Shown: piece by piece, positions 1-8,842 of the stretch
How the letters are laid out: each line of letters begins with the position of its first letter
Position numbering within the stretch: the first letter of the stretch is position 1
Assembly: GCF_000379845.1 (NCBI RefSeq)
Contig: NZ_KB903785.1
Coordinates: 1-35,216 of the forward strand
DNA from: Moraxella boevrei DSM 14165
Lineage (GTDB): Bacteria > Pseudomonadota > Gammaproteobacteria > Pseudomonadales > Moraxellaceae
Direction: 5' to 3'
DNA length: 35,216 bases
Made by a program: the position numbers and the translations under genes
Notes under the pieces: model-generated
Told to the model about the DNA's origin: nothing
Databases searched by the model: none
The model's input: only the letters and a program-made list of their open reading frames with translations

Positions 1-207
1 TTCTCGTTGTTCTTCAGTTAGGGCGTTGCCTTTGGTTATGGGGTTGCCTCGTTTTTCTCTGCGATAACGGGTTAGCCAGTTTTCGAGTGTGGATTCGGCT
101 ATTTCATATTGGGTTGCAACATTACTTGGTTTTTGCCCTTGTTCTTCTATGAGTTTTATCATTTCTAATTTGAATTCGGGTGTGTATGTTTTACGTACTT
201 TTGTCAT
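1..207 (-). CDS. IS3-family transposase OrfA, N-terminal part (runs off window)
   Basis: The frame starts with ATG at 207 and stays open to the left edge, giving 69 residues that begin MTKVRKTYTPEFKLEMIKLI. This is the N-terminal helix-turn-helix of IS3-group OrfA (HTH_Tnp_1 family), which binds the element's terminal repeats. The stretch EIAESTLENWLTRYR looks like the recognition helix. A good ribosome site (GGAGG) lies about 8 nt upstream. In this family OrfA is normally joined to OrfB by a programmed -1 frameshift to make the active transposase; the junction is outside the window. Too little is present to judge whether the copy is intact. Confidence 0.88.
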   Translation of the reverse strand, partial: MTKVRKTYTPEFKLEMIKLIEEQGQKPSNVATQYEIAESTLENWLTRYRREKRGNPITKGNALTEEQRE

Positions 208-274
208 GAGATTATGCCTCCGTTTGGGGTATTATAATCTCTTATCAGCTGTCTAGGTTTATTATGCCACTACA
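1..274 (-). mobile_element. IS3-family insertion sequence, upstream (orfA) end, partial
   Basis: The outer terminus lies at 274, where the minus strand begins TGTAGTGG. The 36 bp terminal repeat (239-274) matches the terminus at 34942-34977: both share TGTAGTGG, then AGACAGCT, then TAAGAG at the same spacing. Inside it lie a TATAAT-like -10 (231-236, minus) and the orfA start. The rest of the element runs off the left edge. The insertion ends the coding frame of the SDR gene next to it. The element on the right edge has the same orientation, so this may be another copy of the same IS. Confidence 0.9.
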
Positions 275-860
275 CAAAATCACGATGCACCAAGTTTAAC
301 CAATGCCATTCATCAATGTGGGTTGCGGTCATTGCACGTTTGGCAAGCCAATCGTTTTTGTGTAATGCTGTTAATGGACAAAAGTCGGTTAATCCTGTCA
401 AACGTACCACGCTAACACGGTGGCTAAGCAATCCTTGATAAATCAATTCACTGGCATAAATCAGCTTGGCAAGCTCATCATTAGGCTGTGGTGTGGTGTC
501 GCTAGTGATAAGTTGTTCAGGGCTTTCTGCGTACACCCGACTGGACGAAATATAAAATAAATGCGGATTTTTGTTGTTTGTTATGTGTGTCAAACTCTCA
601 CAAATTGGCTGAGCTGTAGCGACATAGGTGCGGTAATAATCAGCTGGCGTGCGTGCGTCAGGACTAATGATGACAAAAACCACATCAAATGCCATGCTAA
701 AATCATTTGCCGTTAAATCTTTGGCATTTTTAATGCGTTGATGTACAGCGTCAATCGGCTTATGAGTACGGCTGACAAGGGTAATTTGGTGCTGATTTTT
801 TAAAGTGTTGGCAAGAGCAATGCCTAATTTGCCTGCACCGATGATTAAAATATTCATCAT
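270..860 (-). pseudogene. SDR-family NAD(P)-binding epimerase/reductase, 3' end cut off by IS insertion
   Basis: The product begins with a Rossmann dinucleotide-binding motif (GAGKLG, about residues 8-13) and has the FYISSSRVY stretch and the NLVHRD stretch seen in YeeZ-like SDR proteins. Such proteins usually run about 270-290 residues, but this frame ends after 196. The last chromosomal base is 275, and the stop codon (TAG at 270-272) is made from the IS terminal repeat, so the normal C-terminus is missing. The start at 860 has AAAGAG at proper spacing, and the gene follows cmoB by 18 bp in the same direction. The substrate is unknown, and loss of the C-terminal substrate-binding part probably inactivates it. 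Confidence 0.8.
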
Positions 861-878
861 AATCTCTTTGATAGTGGT

Positions 879-1919
879 CTAAGGTTTTTTGGCTATCATC
901 ACCGCACGCTTGGGACGTGGATAACCTTCTAGCGTACGAGCATTATCATTTGGGTCAAGAAAATCCATGAGTGACTGATAAGTCATCCATTCGGTTGCAC
1001 GCTGTTCTTCAAACGTGGTTTCATTAATATGCACGCATTTTACATCGCTAAATCCTGCTTTTTCTAGCCATAGGGTTAATGCTGTCACACTTGGTAAAAA
1101 ATACACATTATTCATCTGAGCGTATCTGTCTTTTGGCACTAGCACGGTATTTTCATCGCCGTCAATAATTAGCGTTTCTAATACTAACTCTCCGCCTTTA
1201 ACCAATTGATTTTTTAATTGCAATAAACAATCAAACGGCGATGCACGATGATATAGTACACCCATACAAAAAACGGTATGAAACAGTTGTTTATCAGTGC
1301 TAAATGGTAATTGTTCTAACGCCACAGGAATAAAATGGACAGGCAGGTTTTTATTGACAAAATGCTTTATCGCCATAAACTGATAATAGAACAAACACGA
1401 CGGGTCAATGACCATCACCGTATCCGCCCCCGCTCCGAGCATTCTAAAACCATGATAACCCGAACCGCCGCCAACATCTAGCACCCGTTTATTTTTTAAA
1501 TCAGAGATATAAGGCAACACCCTATCCCACTTTAAATCGCTACGCCATTCGGTATCGATATGGATAAGATTATCATCTTGACCGATTTTAAAACCGCCTT
1601 TACGCCACGGCATTAGGGTTTTTAACAGGGCTTCGCTTTGTTTGTATTCTCTTTTAGTTAATTCTAAATCCATTGTCACACACGGCGAATTAAAATCATG
1701 GCTGATATTTTTATTCTCTAAATTTGGTAAGCGTAAAACCGCTTGTTCATAATAAGTGGCATTGGCATATCGGGACTTGTCTTTGATATGCGATAGCCAA
1801 TTTGGTAATTGAGTTAGCCACTCATTTGCCACAGGATATTTTTGCGATAAATTAAGGAGAGTTAAATATAACGCTTGTTCGGCTTGAAAAATGGTATTCA
1901 TAAAACTAAATTCATTCAA
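879..1919 (-). CDS. cmoB: tRNA U34 carboxymethyltransferase CmoB
   Basis: CmoB transfers the carboxymethyl group of carboxy-S-adenosylmethionine to 5-hydroxyuridine at tRNA position 34, giving uridine-5-oxyacetic acid, which widens wobble decoding. The 346-residue protein has the family core: LMPWRKGGF, DTEWRSDLKWDRVLP, the SAM-type motif LDVGGGSGYHGFRMLGAGA, CMGVLYHRASP, LVLETLIIDGDENTVLVP and the ending GYPRPKRAVMIAKKP. E. coli CmoB is about 323 residues, so the N-terminus may be slightly over-called; a second ATG at 1901 (residue 7) is possible, and neither start has a clear ribosome site. It lies 120 bp downstream of cmoA, whose product makes its cofactor. A small hairpin sits in that gap. 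Confidence 0.95.
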   Translation of the reverse strand: MNEFSFMNTIFQAEQALYLTLLNLSQKYPVANEWLTQLPNWLSHIKDKSRYANATYYEQAVLRLPNLENKNISHDFNSPCVTMDLELTKREYKQSEALLKTLMPWRKGGFKIGQDDNLIHIDTEWRSDLKWDRVLPYISDLKNKRVLDVGGGSGYHGFRMLGAGADTVMVIDPSCLFYYQFMAIKHFVNKNLPVHFIPVALEQLPFSTDKQLFHTVFCMGVLYHRASPFDCLLQLKNQLVKGGELVLETLIIDGDENTVLVPKDRYAQMNNVYFLPSVTALTLWLEKAGFSDVKCVHINETTFEEQRATEWMTYQSLMDFLDPNDNARTLEGYPRPKRAVMIAKKP

Positions 1920-1963
1920 TTAAAAAAGGTGACGCCACACTTACTGGTCTGACTGATTTAAAA

Positions 1964-1986
1964 ACACCATCTAAGGGTGTTATTTT
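1964..1986. terminator. Small hairpin between cmoA and cmoB
   Basis: Inverted repeat AACACC (1964-1969) and GGTGTT (1977-1982) with a 7 nt loop. T-rich tracts lie on both sides, so it could act as a weak terminator or attenuator within the minus-strand cmoA–cmoB unit. The stem is only 6 bp. Confidence 0.35.
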
Positions 1987-2039
1987 TCTAAGGCTACAAC
2001 GGTAAGTAAAGCATTTATTGGTTGCTGTATGATGAGTGG

Positions 2040-2792
2040 TTATTTAAACGCAATCACTGACGCAAAATTTAAAAACTGAAACCACGTTAAACTTCTTTCA
2101 AATCCTGCCTGTTTTAATCGCTTATGGTGTATATCAAGCGTATCGGTCATGAGTACATTTTCTAAGGCATTTCTTTTAGCACTAATTTCTAATTCGCTAT
2201 AACCATTGGCACGTTTAAAATCGTAATAACGCTCCACTCGCCAAGCATCAAATTGCTCATCTTCTAAATGGGTTTTTTCCGTTAAAATGAGTATGCCACC
2301 ATCGGCAAGTGCCTGATAACACTTTTGCAATACCGATAATCTGACATCAGGTGATAAAAACTGCAAGGTCAAATTCAGCACAATCATATCGCACGGTAGT
2401 AACTTGATATTGCAAATATCCTCACAAATAAACTCAATATCATGCTCGGGATAATGTTCATGCATCACGGTTTTGGCTTTATCAATCATCGGTGCTGAGA
2501 TATCTATCGCCTTAATTTGTAAGTCCTTTTTGTCAAATTCGCCCGCCAGTGCAAATGAAACCGCCCCAAGCGACGTACCCAAATCATACACACGGCTGAC
2601 ACGTTCGCCCTGCTCATTTTCTTGACGAAAGGCACAATGACGGCGAGCAAAAATGGGAAGCATCGCAAGCATCTGTCCATAACCTGGCACGCTACGGCGT
2701 ATCATATCAGGAAAACAGGCGACCACCTGCTCATCAAAGCTAAAACGGGCGGATTTATCCAGCGGTGTGGTAAAAAGCGTATCGTGGCTCAT
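2040..2792 (-). CDS. cmoA: Carboxy-S-adenosyl-L-methionine synthase CmoA
   Basis: CmoA converts SAM and prephenate into carboxy-SAM, the donor used by CmoB. The sequence shows [20 protein letters not shown] at the N-terminus, [11 protein letters not shown], the SAM motif [27 protein letters not shown] and [11 protein letters not shown], all typical of the family. The start was set at 2792 (MSHDTLF) rather than at an upstream in-frame codon at 2813, because ATG at 2790-2792 overlaps the TGA of the DUF2788 gene in an ATGA arrangement, a sign of translational coupling. The product is 250 residues, close to the usual length. It lies upstream of cmoB on the same strand. Confidence 0.95.
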   Translation of the reverse strand: MSHDTLFTTPLDKSARFSFDEQVVACFPDMIRRSVPGYGQMLAMLPIFARRHCAFRQENEQGERVSRVYDLGTSLGAVSFALAGEFDKKDLQIKAIDISAPMIDKAKTVMHEHYPEHDIEFICEDICNIKLLPCDMIVLNLTLQFLSPDVRLSVLQKCYQALADGGILILTEKTHLEDEQFDAWRVERYYDFKRANGYSELEISAKRNALENVLMTDTLDIHHKRLKQAGFERSLTWFQFLNFASVIAFK

Positions 2793-3007
2793 AGCGTACG
2801 TCCAAAATACCACTCAATCACAACTTTGATTAAAAAACCAAAAAAACCACCCCCCAATGCGATAAAAATCCAAAACGTGCCTTGTTTGCCTGCATCAGTT
2901 TTTTTGGATAAATCCCACATGATAAAAAACAAAAAGCCAATAAAAACAGGGAGTAACACATACATCCCCATTTTGGTAATCGTTTCATTAGATACAAGTA
3001 CAAACAT
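2789..3007 (-). CDS. DUF2788 small membrane protein
   Basis: A 72-residue protein with two hydrophobic segments, about residues 17-32 ([17 protein letters not shown]) and 46-66 ([22 protein letters not shown]), probably an inner-membrane hairpin. It resembles the DUF2788 proteins found beside housekeeping genes in Acinetobacter and relatives; the function is unknown. The start at 3007 follows AAAGGTGAA. It is the first gene of the minus-strand group and its stop overlaps the cmoA start by ATGA. A TATAAT lies upstream at 3038-3043. Confidence 0.78.
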   Translation of the reverse strand: MFVLVSNETITKMGMYVLLPVFIGFLFFIMWDLSKKTDAGKQGTFWIFIALGGGFFGFLIKVVIEWYFGRTL

Positions 3008-3037
3008 AATTTCACCTTTTATCGCTGAATTTTACCT

Positions 3038-3043
3038 ATTATA
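3038..3043 (-). promoter_or_regulatory. Probable -10 box for DUF2788–cmoA–cmoB
   Basis: A perfect TATAAT on the minus strand, about 31 bp upstream of the DUF2788 start codon. No convincing -35 was found at 16-18 bp spacing. Confidence 0.45.
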
Positions 3044-3173
3044 ACTTAAAAACCGCCCAACTGCTTAAAAATAGGCTAAGATAATTACCGAAAAACCAAT
3101 AAAAATTTGCCAAAATGCATGGAAAAACATCGCAAAAAGCCGTAATTTTTTAGCGAAAAATTGCGTTATTTGG

Positions 3174-3179
3174 TATAAT
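3174..3179 (+). promoter_or_regulatory. Extended -10 promoter of argS
   Basis: TGG followed by TATAAT forms an extended -10 about 38 bp upstream of the argS start. The -35 region is weak. It is arranged back to back with the minus-strand promoter at 3038-3043. Confidence 0.5.
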
Positions 3180-3216
3180 CTATGGGTTAAATTTTATTAT
3201 CTTAAAGAGAAAAACC

Positions 3217-5031
3217 ATGTCAGAACAAGTCCCAGCGATTGAACAATCCTTAGATTTTGTAATTGAAAGCCTAAAAGCCGACAATATTTTACCCACCGAT
3301 TGGCAAAATAACAGTCAAATTAACCGTACCAAAGACCAAGCCCACGGCGATTTTGCCAGTAATTTAGCAATGGTCGCATCAAAAGTCGCTGGTATGAAAC
3401 CACGTGATTTGGCCGAAAAAATCGTGGCATTGTTACCAAAACATGCTGACGTTGCCAAAGTAGAAATCGCTGGAGCAGGGTTTATCAACTTTTTCTTGGA
3501 TAGCAACGCTCGTTTTGCGGTGTTAGATAACATCATGCAACAAAAAGGCGATTTTGGCACAAGCCAAACTTTTGCCGATAAAAAAATCCAAGTAGAATTT
3601 GTCTCAGCAAATCCAACGTCTAGCCTACACGTTGGGCATGGACGTGGGGCGGCGTTTGGCATGAGTGTGGCGAATTTGTTAGAAGCCGTCGGCTACCAAG
3701 TCGGACGTGAGTATTATGTCAATGATGCAGGTCGGCAAATGGATATTTTGGCAACCAGCACTTATATTCGTTATTTGGAGCTGTGTGGTGAGCCGATTGT
3801 GTTCCCTGTGAATGGTTATCGTGGCGATTATGTCACAGATATTGCTAAGCCTATTTACCAAGAGTTTTCAGATAAACTAAAAACAAGTTGGGGAAATTTT
3901 GTCAAAGACGTGCCTGCCGATGCGATTTTTAGCGAAAAAGACGGTGAGAAAGTGCTGGTTTCAGGCGACAAAGAAGCCCATATTGACGGTTTGATTGACA
4001 ATGCCAAAGCCAATTTGGGCGATAATTATCGTATTTTTCATGAAAAAGCCCTTTATAGTATCTTAAGCGATATTCAAGATGACTTAGCGGATTTTAACGT
4101 ACATTTTGACAAATGGTTTAGCGAAAAATCCATTCAAGATGCGATTATTCCTGCGTTAGAACGGTTAAATGAACAGGGTTATTTGTACGAAAAAGATGGT
4201 AATGTGTGGTTTAAATCAACCGAATTTGGCGATGAAAAAGACCGTGTTGTGCGACGTGCCAATGGGCAATTTACCTATTTTGCATCGGACATTGCCTATC
4301 ATAAAGATAAACTTGACCGTGGTTTTGACAAAATTATTGACGTGTGGGGGTCTGACCACCACGGCTATATCAAGCGGGTAAAATCAGCGTTAACAGCAAT
4401 GGGTTATGATGCTGAGCGTATGGACGTGATTTTGGTGCAGTTTGTCACCTTGTGGCGTGGCGATGAACAAGTGCAAATGTCATCTCGCTCAGGCGAATTT
4501 GTCACCTTGCGTGAGTTGCGTGAAGAAGTCGGCAACGATGCGGCACGTTTTTACTATGTGGCTCGCAAACCTGAACAACACATTGACTTTGATTTACAAT
4601 TGGCAAAATCCCAAAGCAAAGACAACGCAGTGTACTATATCCAATACGCCCACGCACGGATTTGCCGTGTGTTAGAACGCTTAGAAGAACGTGGCTATAG
4701 CTATGATGATAGCATAGCAAAACAATCACAAAGTTTGTTAAATTTACTGATTGAAAATGAATTAATCAGCTTGTTATCTGCTTATCCAGAAACCTTACAA
4801 CGTTCAGCAGTGCAATACGAACCGCATATTTTGACCAATTATCTTAAAGAGTTAGCAAGTTTGTTCCACGCATGGTATAACGATAACCGTATTTTGCCAA
4901 AAGACGGCGAAACCCCAAGTGATGACGAACTAAATCTCATGCAAGCTCGTCTGCGTTTGTCAAAAGCCGTGAGACAAGTGGTACAAAATGGCTTGATTTT
5001 ATTGGGCTTAACCGCTCCAACAAGTATGTAA
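3217..5031 (+). CDS. argS: Arginyl-tRNA synthetase
   Basis: Charges tRNA-Arg with arginine in the cytoplasm and is essential. The 604-residue product has an N-terminal Add1-like domain (DQAHGDFASNLAM), the class I HIGH signature as HVGHG (residues 138-142) within SANPTSSLHVGHGRGA, the KMSKS counterpart as QMSSRSG near residue 421, and a helical C-terminal anticodon-binding DALR domain ending RLRLSKAVRQVVQNGLILLG. The start ATG follows AAAGAG. It is slightly longer than the E. coli enzyme (577), in line with Moraxellaceae forms. The SPOR gene follows after 42 bp and is probably co-transcribed. Confidence 0.97.
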   Translation: MSEQVPAIEQSLDFVIESLKADNILPTDWQNNSQINRTKDQAHGDFASNLAMVASKVAGMKPRDLAEKIVALLPKHADVAKVEIAGAGFINFFLDSNARFAVLDNIMQQKGDFGTSQTFADKKIQVEFVSANPTSSLHVGHGRGAAFGMSVANLLEAVGYQVGREYYVNDAGRQMDILATSTYIRYLELCGEPIVFPVNGYRGDYVTDIAKPIYQEFSDKLKTSWGNFVKDVPADAIFSEKDGEKVLVSGDKEAHIDGLIDNAKANLGDNYRIFHEKALYSILSDIQDDLADFNVHFDKWFSEKSIQDAIIPALERLNEQGYLYEKDGNVWFKSTEFGDEKDRVVRRANGQFTYFASDIAYHKDKLDRGFDKIIDVWGSDHHGYIKRVKSALTAMGYDAERMDVILVQFVTLWRGDEQVQMSSRSGEFVTLRELREEVGNDAARFYYVARKPEQHIDFDLQLAKSQSKDNAVYYIQYAHARICRVLERLEERGYSYDDSIAKQSQSLLNLLIENELISLLSAYPETLQRSAVQYEPHILTNYLKELASLFHAWYNDNRILPKDGETPSDDELNLMQARLRLSKAVRQVVQNGLILLGLTAPTSM

Positions 5032-5073
5032 TTTATCAGCCTTAACTAACCCTATCAATTTTAGGAGTAAATC

Positions 5074-5871
5074 ATGTCAAAACAAGGTGCGACCCCACGA
5101 GAGCCGTCAAATGGTATGGCAACATTTGCAAAAATATTGGTAGGGTTTTTGTTGTTTATTTTATTGGGCTTGTTTGTGTATTTGTGGAACCCTTTTCACA
5201 AAGCCACCCCAACCGTGACCGAAATCCCAAAAATCCAGCCGAAAAACACTCAAGGCGAACAGCCCGAATACGAGTTTTACGAACTGTTACCAGAACAACA
5301 AGTTACAGGTGTGCCAACCACACCGCTTGCCAGTCAAACCGCCATTACCACCAAGCCCGATGCGGTGGTGACAGGCAAAAATCAAGCCAATCCTATCAAT
5401 CAAGCGACCGCCACCGCCGAAACATCCACTGATAAAAAACCTGTGGATAACAGCGATGATGCAGAAATGAGCGACACGGCGAACAATGTGAGCAATGCAC
5501 AAAACCCGTTCATGACCGACGCTCCACAAGAAACGCCAACAGGCAATGCCAAAGAAAATCCAATGCTTGGCAAAAGTCGTCTAGAAGCCCAAACCAGCAA
5601 AAAAGCCGTGATTGTCGATGCGTCACCTGACAAAACTTATATTTTGCAGATTAACAGTTTTGATAATGCGGATGATGCCGACCGTCGCCGTGCCGAAGTG
5701 TTAATGGCAGGCGTGGACGCCCAAATCGTCAAAAAACGCTTGGCAGATGATAGCATGGTGTATCAAGTGATTTCACGACAAATGCCAAGCTCACAAATGG
5801 CAGGGGAAGCCCAACGCCGTTTACAAAATAATGGCATCGACTCGTTAATTGTGGAGCAACGGCGAAAATAA
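5074..5871 (+). CDS. SPOR-domain cell-envelope protein (FtsN-like)
   Basis: A 265-residue bitopic inner-membrane protein. It has a short cytoplasmic N-terminus, one membrane segment (residues about 21-38, ILVGFLLFILLGLFVYLW), a long low-complexity Pro/Thr/Asn/Ala-rich periplasmic linker (about 45-185), and a C-terminal SPOR domain (about 188-262) beginning TYILQINSFDNADDADRRRA. SPOR domains bind denuded peptidoglycan at the division site. The place downstream of argS matches the FtsN-like gene of Pseudomonas and Acinetobacter. A strong ribosome site (AGGAG) precedes the ATG. It may be the divisome activator FtsN itself, but the linker is too variable to prove this. Confidence 0.85.
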   Translation: MSKQGATPREPSNGMATFAKILVGFLLFILLGLFVYLWNPFHKATPTVTEIPKIQPKNTQGEQPEYEFYELLPEQQVTGVPTTPLASQTAITTKPDAVVTGKNQANPINQATATAETSTDKKPVDNSDDAEMSDTANNVSNAQNPFMTDAPQETPTGNAKENPMLGKSRLEAQTSKKAVIVDASPDKTYILQINSFDNADDADRRRAEVLMAGVDAQIVKKRLADDSMVYQVISRQMPSSQMAGEAQRRLQNNGIDSLIVEQRRK

Positions 5872-6192
5872 TCTTGGTTTTTAAAGGTTAATATAAACGC
5901 ATTAGATAACGCAATCATTTACCACTGCATTGGTATTAATGAAAACGATTATGTTTTGACAATTATTTATGCTAAGATATCGCAGTGTTCGTAGCTTAAT
6001 CGTATCAATAATGAACCTATTTTTGGTATTGTTAATTAAATATACTTTTTTGGAAAAGCGTTCGCGGTGAGCTTGTCAAACCATAACAATTTTCCTAGAC
6101 TTCGACAAGCTTAGTCCGAACGCAAAACCTTAAACTCTATCTTTATTTAACAATACCCTATTTTTTAATCATTCTAACCCCCTTAAAACCAA
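5872..6192. other. Intergenic region carrying a MITE-like palindrome
   Basis: A 321 bp gap between the SPOR gene and dprA. It holds the palindromic element at 6025-6157 and otherwise AT-rich sequence. No tRNA, convincing ORF or strong promoter was recognised. Confidence 0.6.
6025..6157. repeat. MITE/REP-like palindromic element with 8 bp flanking direct repeats
   Basis: The ends are GGTATTGTTAA (6025-6035) and its exact complement TTAACAATACC (6147-6157). Imperfect pairing continues inward to a strong core: GCGTTCG...GAGCTTGTC (6058-6077) pairs with GAC.AAGCT...CGAACGC (6103-6123). The element is flanked on both sides by CTATTTTT (6017-6024 and 6158-6165), which looks like a target-site duplication. 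The core recurs at 16341-16406. Non-coding. Whether it moves by a transposase or a RAYT enzyme cannot be told from this window. Confidence 0.7.
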
Positions 6193-7482
6193 ATGACGAC
6201 CGTACCAACTTCTTTTTTACATTCACCAAATAGCAAGCTAACGGCTGAGCAACAAGCCATTTTGCTCCTTTGGCAGCTGGTAAATATGTCTTTGAGCAGT
6301 TATACAAAATTGATTGCCAAATTCACAACAGCACAGCACGCCTTGCAAGCCAATCATAACGATTGGCAAAGTCTTAATTTGCACAAAAGTCATTTGGAGC
6401 GTTTTGACGAATTTATCAAAAACAACCGCCAAAGCGAATTTTTACAAACCACCTTACAACAACTACAACACGGGGAATATCAAATTATTTTTGCCGATAA
6501 TCCACAATTTCCGCCTTTGTTAAAAGAAATTTACGACCCACCACCCTTACTGTTTTATCAAGGCAATGTGCAAGCCATGTCCATGCCCCAGTTGGCGATT
6601 GTCGGTAGCCGAAAACTGACCGCTCACGCCCAAAAAATCGCCTTTGATATGGCACAATTTTTGGCGTATGAAGGTTTGTGGATAACCAGTGGCTTGGCGG
6701 AAGGGGTGGATAAACAAGCTCATTTAGGGGCATTGGCACAAAATAACCCTGCCAAACAAGGGCGAACGGTGGCGGTTTTGGGAACGGGTATTCATCTGTG
6801 TTATCCCAAGCAACATTTACAATTAAAACAACAGATTATCCAAACGGGTGGTTGTATAATTAGCGAGCTATTGCCCGACACTCCACCCAATAATCATAAT
6901 TTTCCTAGACGCAATCGCTTAGTGGCTGGCTTGAGTTTAGGGACGTTGGTGGTCGAAGCCCAGTTGCAAAGTGGTTCGCTGATTACCGCACGTTTAACCA
7001 ATGAACAGGGTAAACAAGTGTTTGCTATTCCAAGCCACATTGACAATGAAAATGCCAAAGGCTGTCATCAGCTCATTCGTGAAGGGGCGACTTTGATTGA
7101 CCACCCTGCACAAATTTTGGAAGATTTGTCCATGTTTCAATCACCGTTTAGTCAAACAAAACAAGCTGAAAATATAGGAAGTGTGGAAAATTCAACTTTT
7201 ACACCACCGCCTAACACTCAACATATTCAACAAGCTGAAATACAACAAATTGAAATGCACCAAAATTTGCAAACGCACATTGTTCAACCAAAAGTTGACA
7301 ACCAAATTCCACAGCATTTATTTACTTTATTAAATCAACTGGATTGGGTAGGGCAAGATTTGGATAGCTTGGTGGAAAAAACAGGCTTGGGCATAACCAC
7401 CTTGTCAGGGCAATTGATTGAGCTAGAAATCATGGGACTTGCCATGTCGCAGGCTGGCTTGTATTTGCGGTGTCGGGCATGA
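6193..7482 (+). CDS. dprA: DNA-processing protein DprA
   Basis: DprA protects incoming single-stranded DNA during natural transformation and loads RecA. The 429-residue protein has an N-terminal SAM-like region, then the Rossmann-like DprA core with IVGSRKLTAHA, GLAEGVDKQAHLGAL, AVLGTGIHLCYPKQH and FPRRNRLVAGLS...VVEAQLQSGSLITA, then a Gln-rich linker (about residues 330-370), and a C-terminal winged-helix domain (about 370-425, LDSLVEKTGLGITTLSGQLIELEIMG). No good ribosome site precedes the ATG at 6193. Its stop overlaps the tsaC start (ATGA), so the pair is translationally coupled. A ComEA-like gene elsewhere in the window also suggests competence. Confidence 0.96.
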   Translation: MTTVPTSFLHSPNSKLTAEQQAILLLWQLVNMSLSSYTKLIAKFTTAQHALQANHNDWQSLNLHKSHLERFDEFIKNNRQSEFLQTTLQQLQHGEYQIIFADNPQFPPLLKEIYDPPPLLFYQGNVQAMSMPQLAIVGSRKLTAHAQKIAFDMAQFLAYEGLWITSGLAEGVDKQAHLGALAQNNPAKQGRTVAVLGTGIHLCYPKQHLQLKQQIIQTGGCIISELLPDTPPNNHNFPRRNRLVAGLSLGTLVVEAQLQSGSLITARLTNEQGKQVFAIPSHIDNENAKGCHQLIREGATLIDHPAQILEDLSMFQSPFSQTKQAENIGSVENSTFTPPPNTQHIQQAEIQQIEMHQNLQTHIVQPKVDNQIPQHLFTLLNQLDWVGQDLDSLVEKTGLGITTLSGQLIELEIMGLAMSQAGLYLRCRA

Positions 7483-8087
7483 AATTATTTGTTAGCACAC
7501 AGTACAAAGAAGCCTGTGAATGGCTTAATGATGGCAAATTGCTCGCTTATCCGACCGAGGCGGTGTGGGGCATCGGTTGTAACCCATTTAACCAACAGGC
7601 GGTTTTGGATTTGTTACAGCTCAAAAATCGCCCTATGGAAAAAGGCTTGATAGTGCTTGTCCCCAATGTGGGGAGGATGCAGGATTTTTTGCAAAATTTA
7701 CCCAAACAAAATCAACAAGTTATCTTAGAAAGTTGGCTGTCGCCAAAATCACAAGCCACCACATGGCTGTTCCCTCTACCCCCAAATTTGCCAAATCCCA
7801 TACCAACTTGGGTAACAGGTGGACGAGAAAATTTAGCCATACGCTTAATTTCACATCCGCTAATTAGCAAAGTTTGTGAAAGTTTAATTTCTGCCAACAA
7901 TCCTTACGGTTTTTTAACGTCAACCAGTTGTAATTTAAGCAATGTTTTACCTGCACATGATTTACAAACTGCTCAACAATATTTTGCCAATTATCAAAAT
8001 ATGGCTTTTTTACAAGATAACACATTAAACTTTAGTCAACCCAGCCAAATCCGTGATGCGTTAACAGGCGAAATTGTGCGAGCATAG
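7479..8087 (+). CDS. tsaC: Threonylcarbamoyl-AMP synthase TsaC (YrdC family)
   Basis: Makes threonylcarbamoyl-AMP from threonine, bicarbonate and ATP for the t6A37 modification of ANN-decoding tRNAs. The motif LLAYPTEAVWGIGC near the N-terminus and ISANNPYGFLTSTSCNLS are typical of YrdC/TsaC. The start is placed at ATG 7479-7481, overlapping the dprA TGA at 7480-7482; an in-frame GTG at 7470 is less likely. The product is 202 residues, close to E. coli TsaC (190). The dprA–tsaC order is the same as in Pseudomonas and related genomes. Confidence 0.95.
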   Translation: MKLFVSTQYKEACEWLNDGKLLAYPTEAVWGIGCNPFNQQAVLDLLQLKNRPMEKGLIVLVPNVGRMQDFLQNLPKQNQQVILESWLSPKSQATTWLFPLPPNLPNPIPTWVTGGRENLAIRLISHPLISKVCESLISANNPYGFLTSTSCNLSNVLPAHDLQTAQQYFANYQNMAFLQDNTLNFSQPSQIRDALTGEIVRA

Positions 8088-8124
8088 TTTTAACAAAAAG
8101 TCACGCTCTACCCTTTTAATTGGT

Positions 8125-8757
8125 TTAAATACGCCATTGTACAAAGTTTTTTAGCAGTTGTAAACCTGCGGTGTGGCTTTTTTCGGGGTGAAACTGGGTG
8201 GCGAATAGATTTTCTTTGATAATACTGGCACAAAAATCAATGCCGTATTCACAGCGAGCCGAGATAATCGTAGGGTCAGCAGGCTCACAGTAAAAACTAT
8301 GCACAAAGTAAAAATGCGTGTTGTCGGCGATATCTTGCCAAAGCGGATGTGCGTCGTCCATATCGTGAATGGTGTTCCAACCCATGTGCGGAATTTTGAG
8401 TTTTTCGCCTTGTTGGTGCAAATTTTCATCAAATTTACTCACATTTCCTTGTAAAATTTTTAAACAACCCACACCGCCATTTTCGGCGGATTGTTCAAAT
8501 AACGCTTGCATACCGACACAGATTGCCATGACAGGCTTGTTAAAGACTGCTTGTTTTACCACCTCGTCAATCCCTGCCGTTGCCATACCTGCCATGCAGT
8601 CTTTCATCGCTCCGACGCCGGGGAAGACGATTTTGTCGCACGCTTGGATTTGTTTTGGGTCGTGGGTGATGATGACGTCAGCTCCGACATTGCTTAAAGC
8701 CTTGCCTACCGAGTGTAGATTGCCCATGCCATAGTCTAATAAGGCGATTTTTGTCAT
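8125..8757 (-). CDS. hisH: Imidazole glycerol phosphate synthase glutaminase subunit HisH
   Basis: HisH hydrolyses glutamine and channels ammonia to HisF in histidine synthesis. The product is 210 residues. Class I glutamine amidotransferase features are visible: [19 protein letters not shown], the nucleophile C80 in AICVGMQ, and the His/Glu pair in TQFHPEKS. The start was moved to 8757, which has GGAG 8 nt upstream; an upstream in-frame codon at 8778 lacks family similarity. Its partner hisF lies about 18.5 kb away at 27240, so the two subunits are not in one operon here. It is convergent with tsaC. Confidence 0.96.
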   Translation of the reverse strand: MTKIALLDYGMGNLHSVGKALSNVGADVIITHDPKQIQACDKIVFPGVGAMKDCMAGMATAGIDEVVKQAVFNKPVMAICVGMQALFEQSAENGGVGCLKILQGNVSKFDENLHQQGEKLKIPHMGWNTIHDMDDAHPLWQDIADNTHFYFVHSFYCEPADPTIISARCEYGIDFCASIIKENLFATQFHPEKSHTAGLQLLKNFVQWRI

Positions 8758-8842
8758 AATAGCTCCAAAAATTAGCAAAAAATTGAAATTCGTACATTTG
8801 CCACTATATTACCTGTAATTTCACAAAATTTAAAGGATTTAT

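Noticed and set aside
2622-3044. 140-codon plus-strand open frame over cmoA and DUF2788
   Set aside because: Lies opposite well-supported minus-strand genes; its composition is a shadow of their complementary codons.
5872-6192. tRNA gene or small RNA in the gap before dprA
   Set aside because: No cloverleaf or CCA-type end; the secondary structure there is explained by the palindromic repeat.
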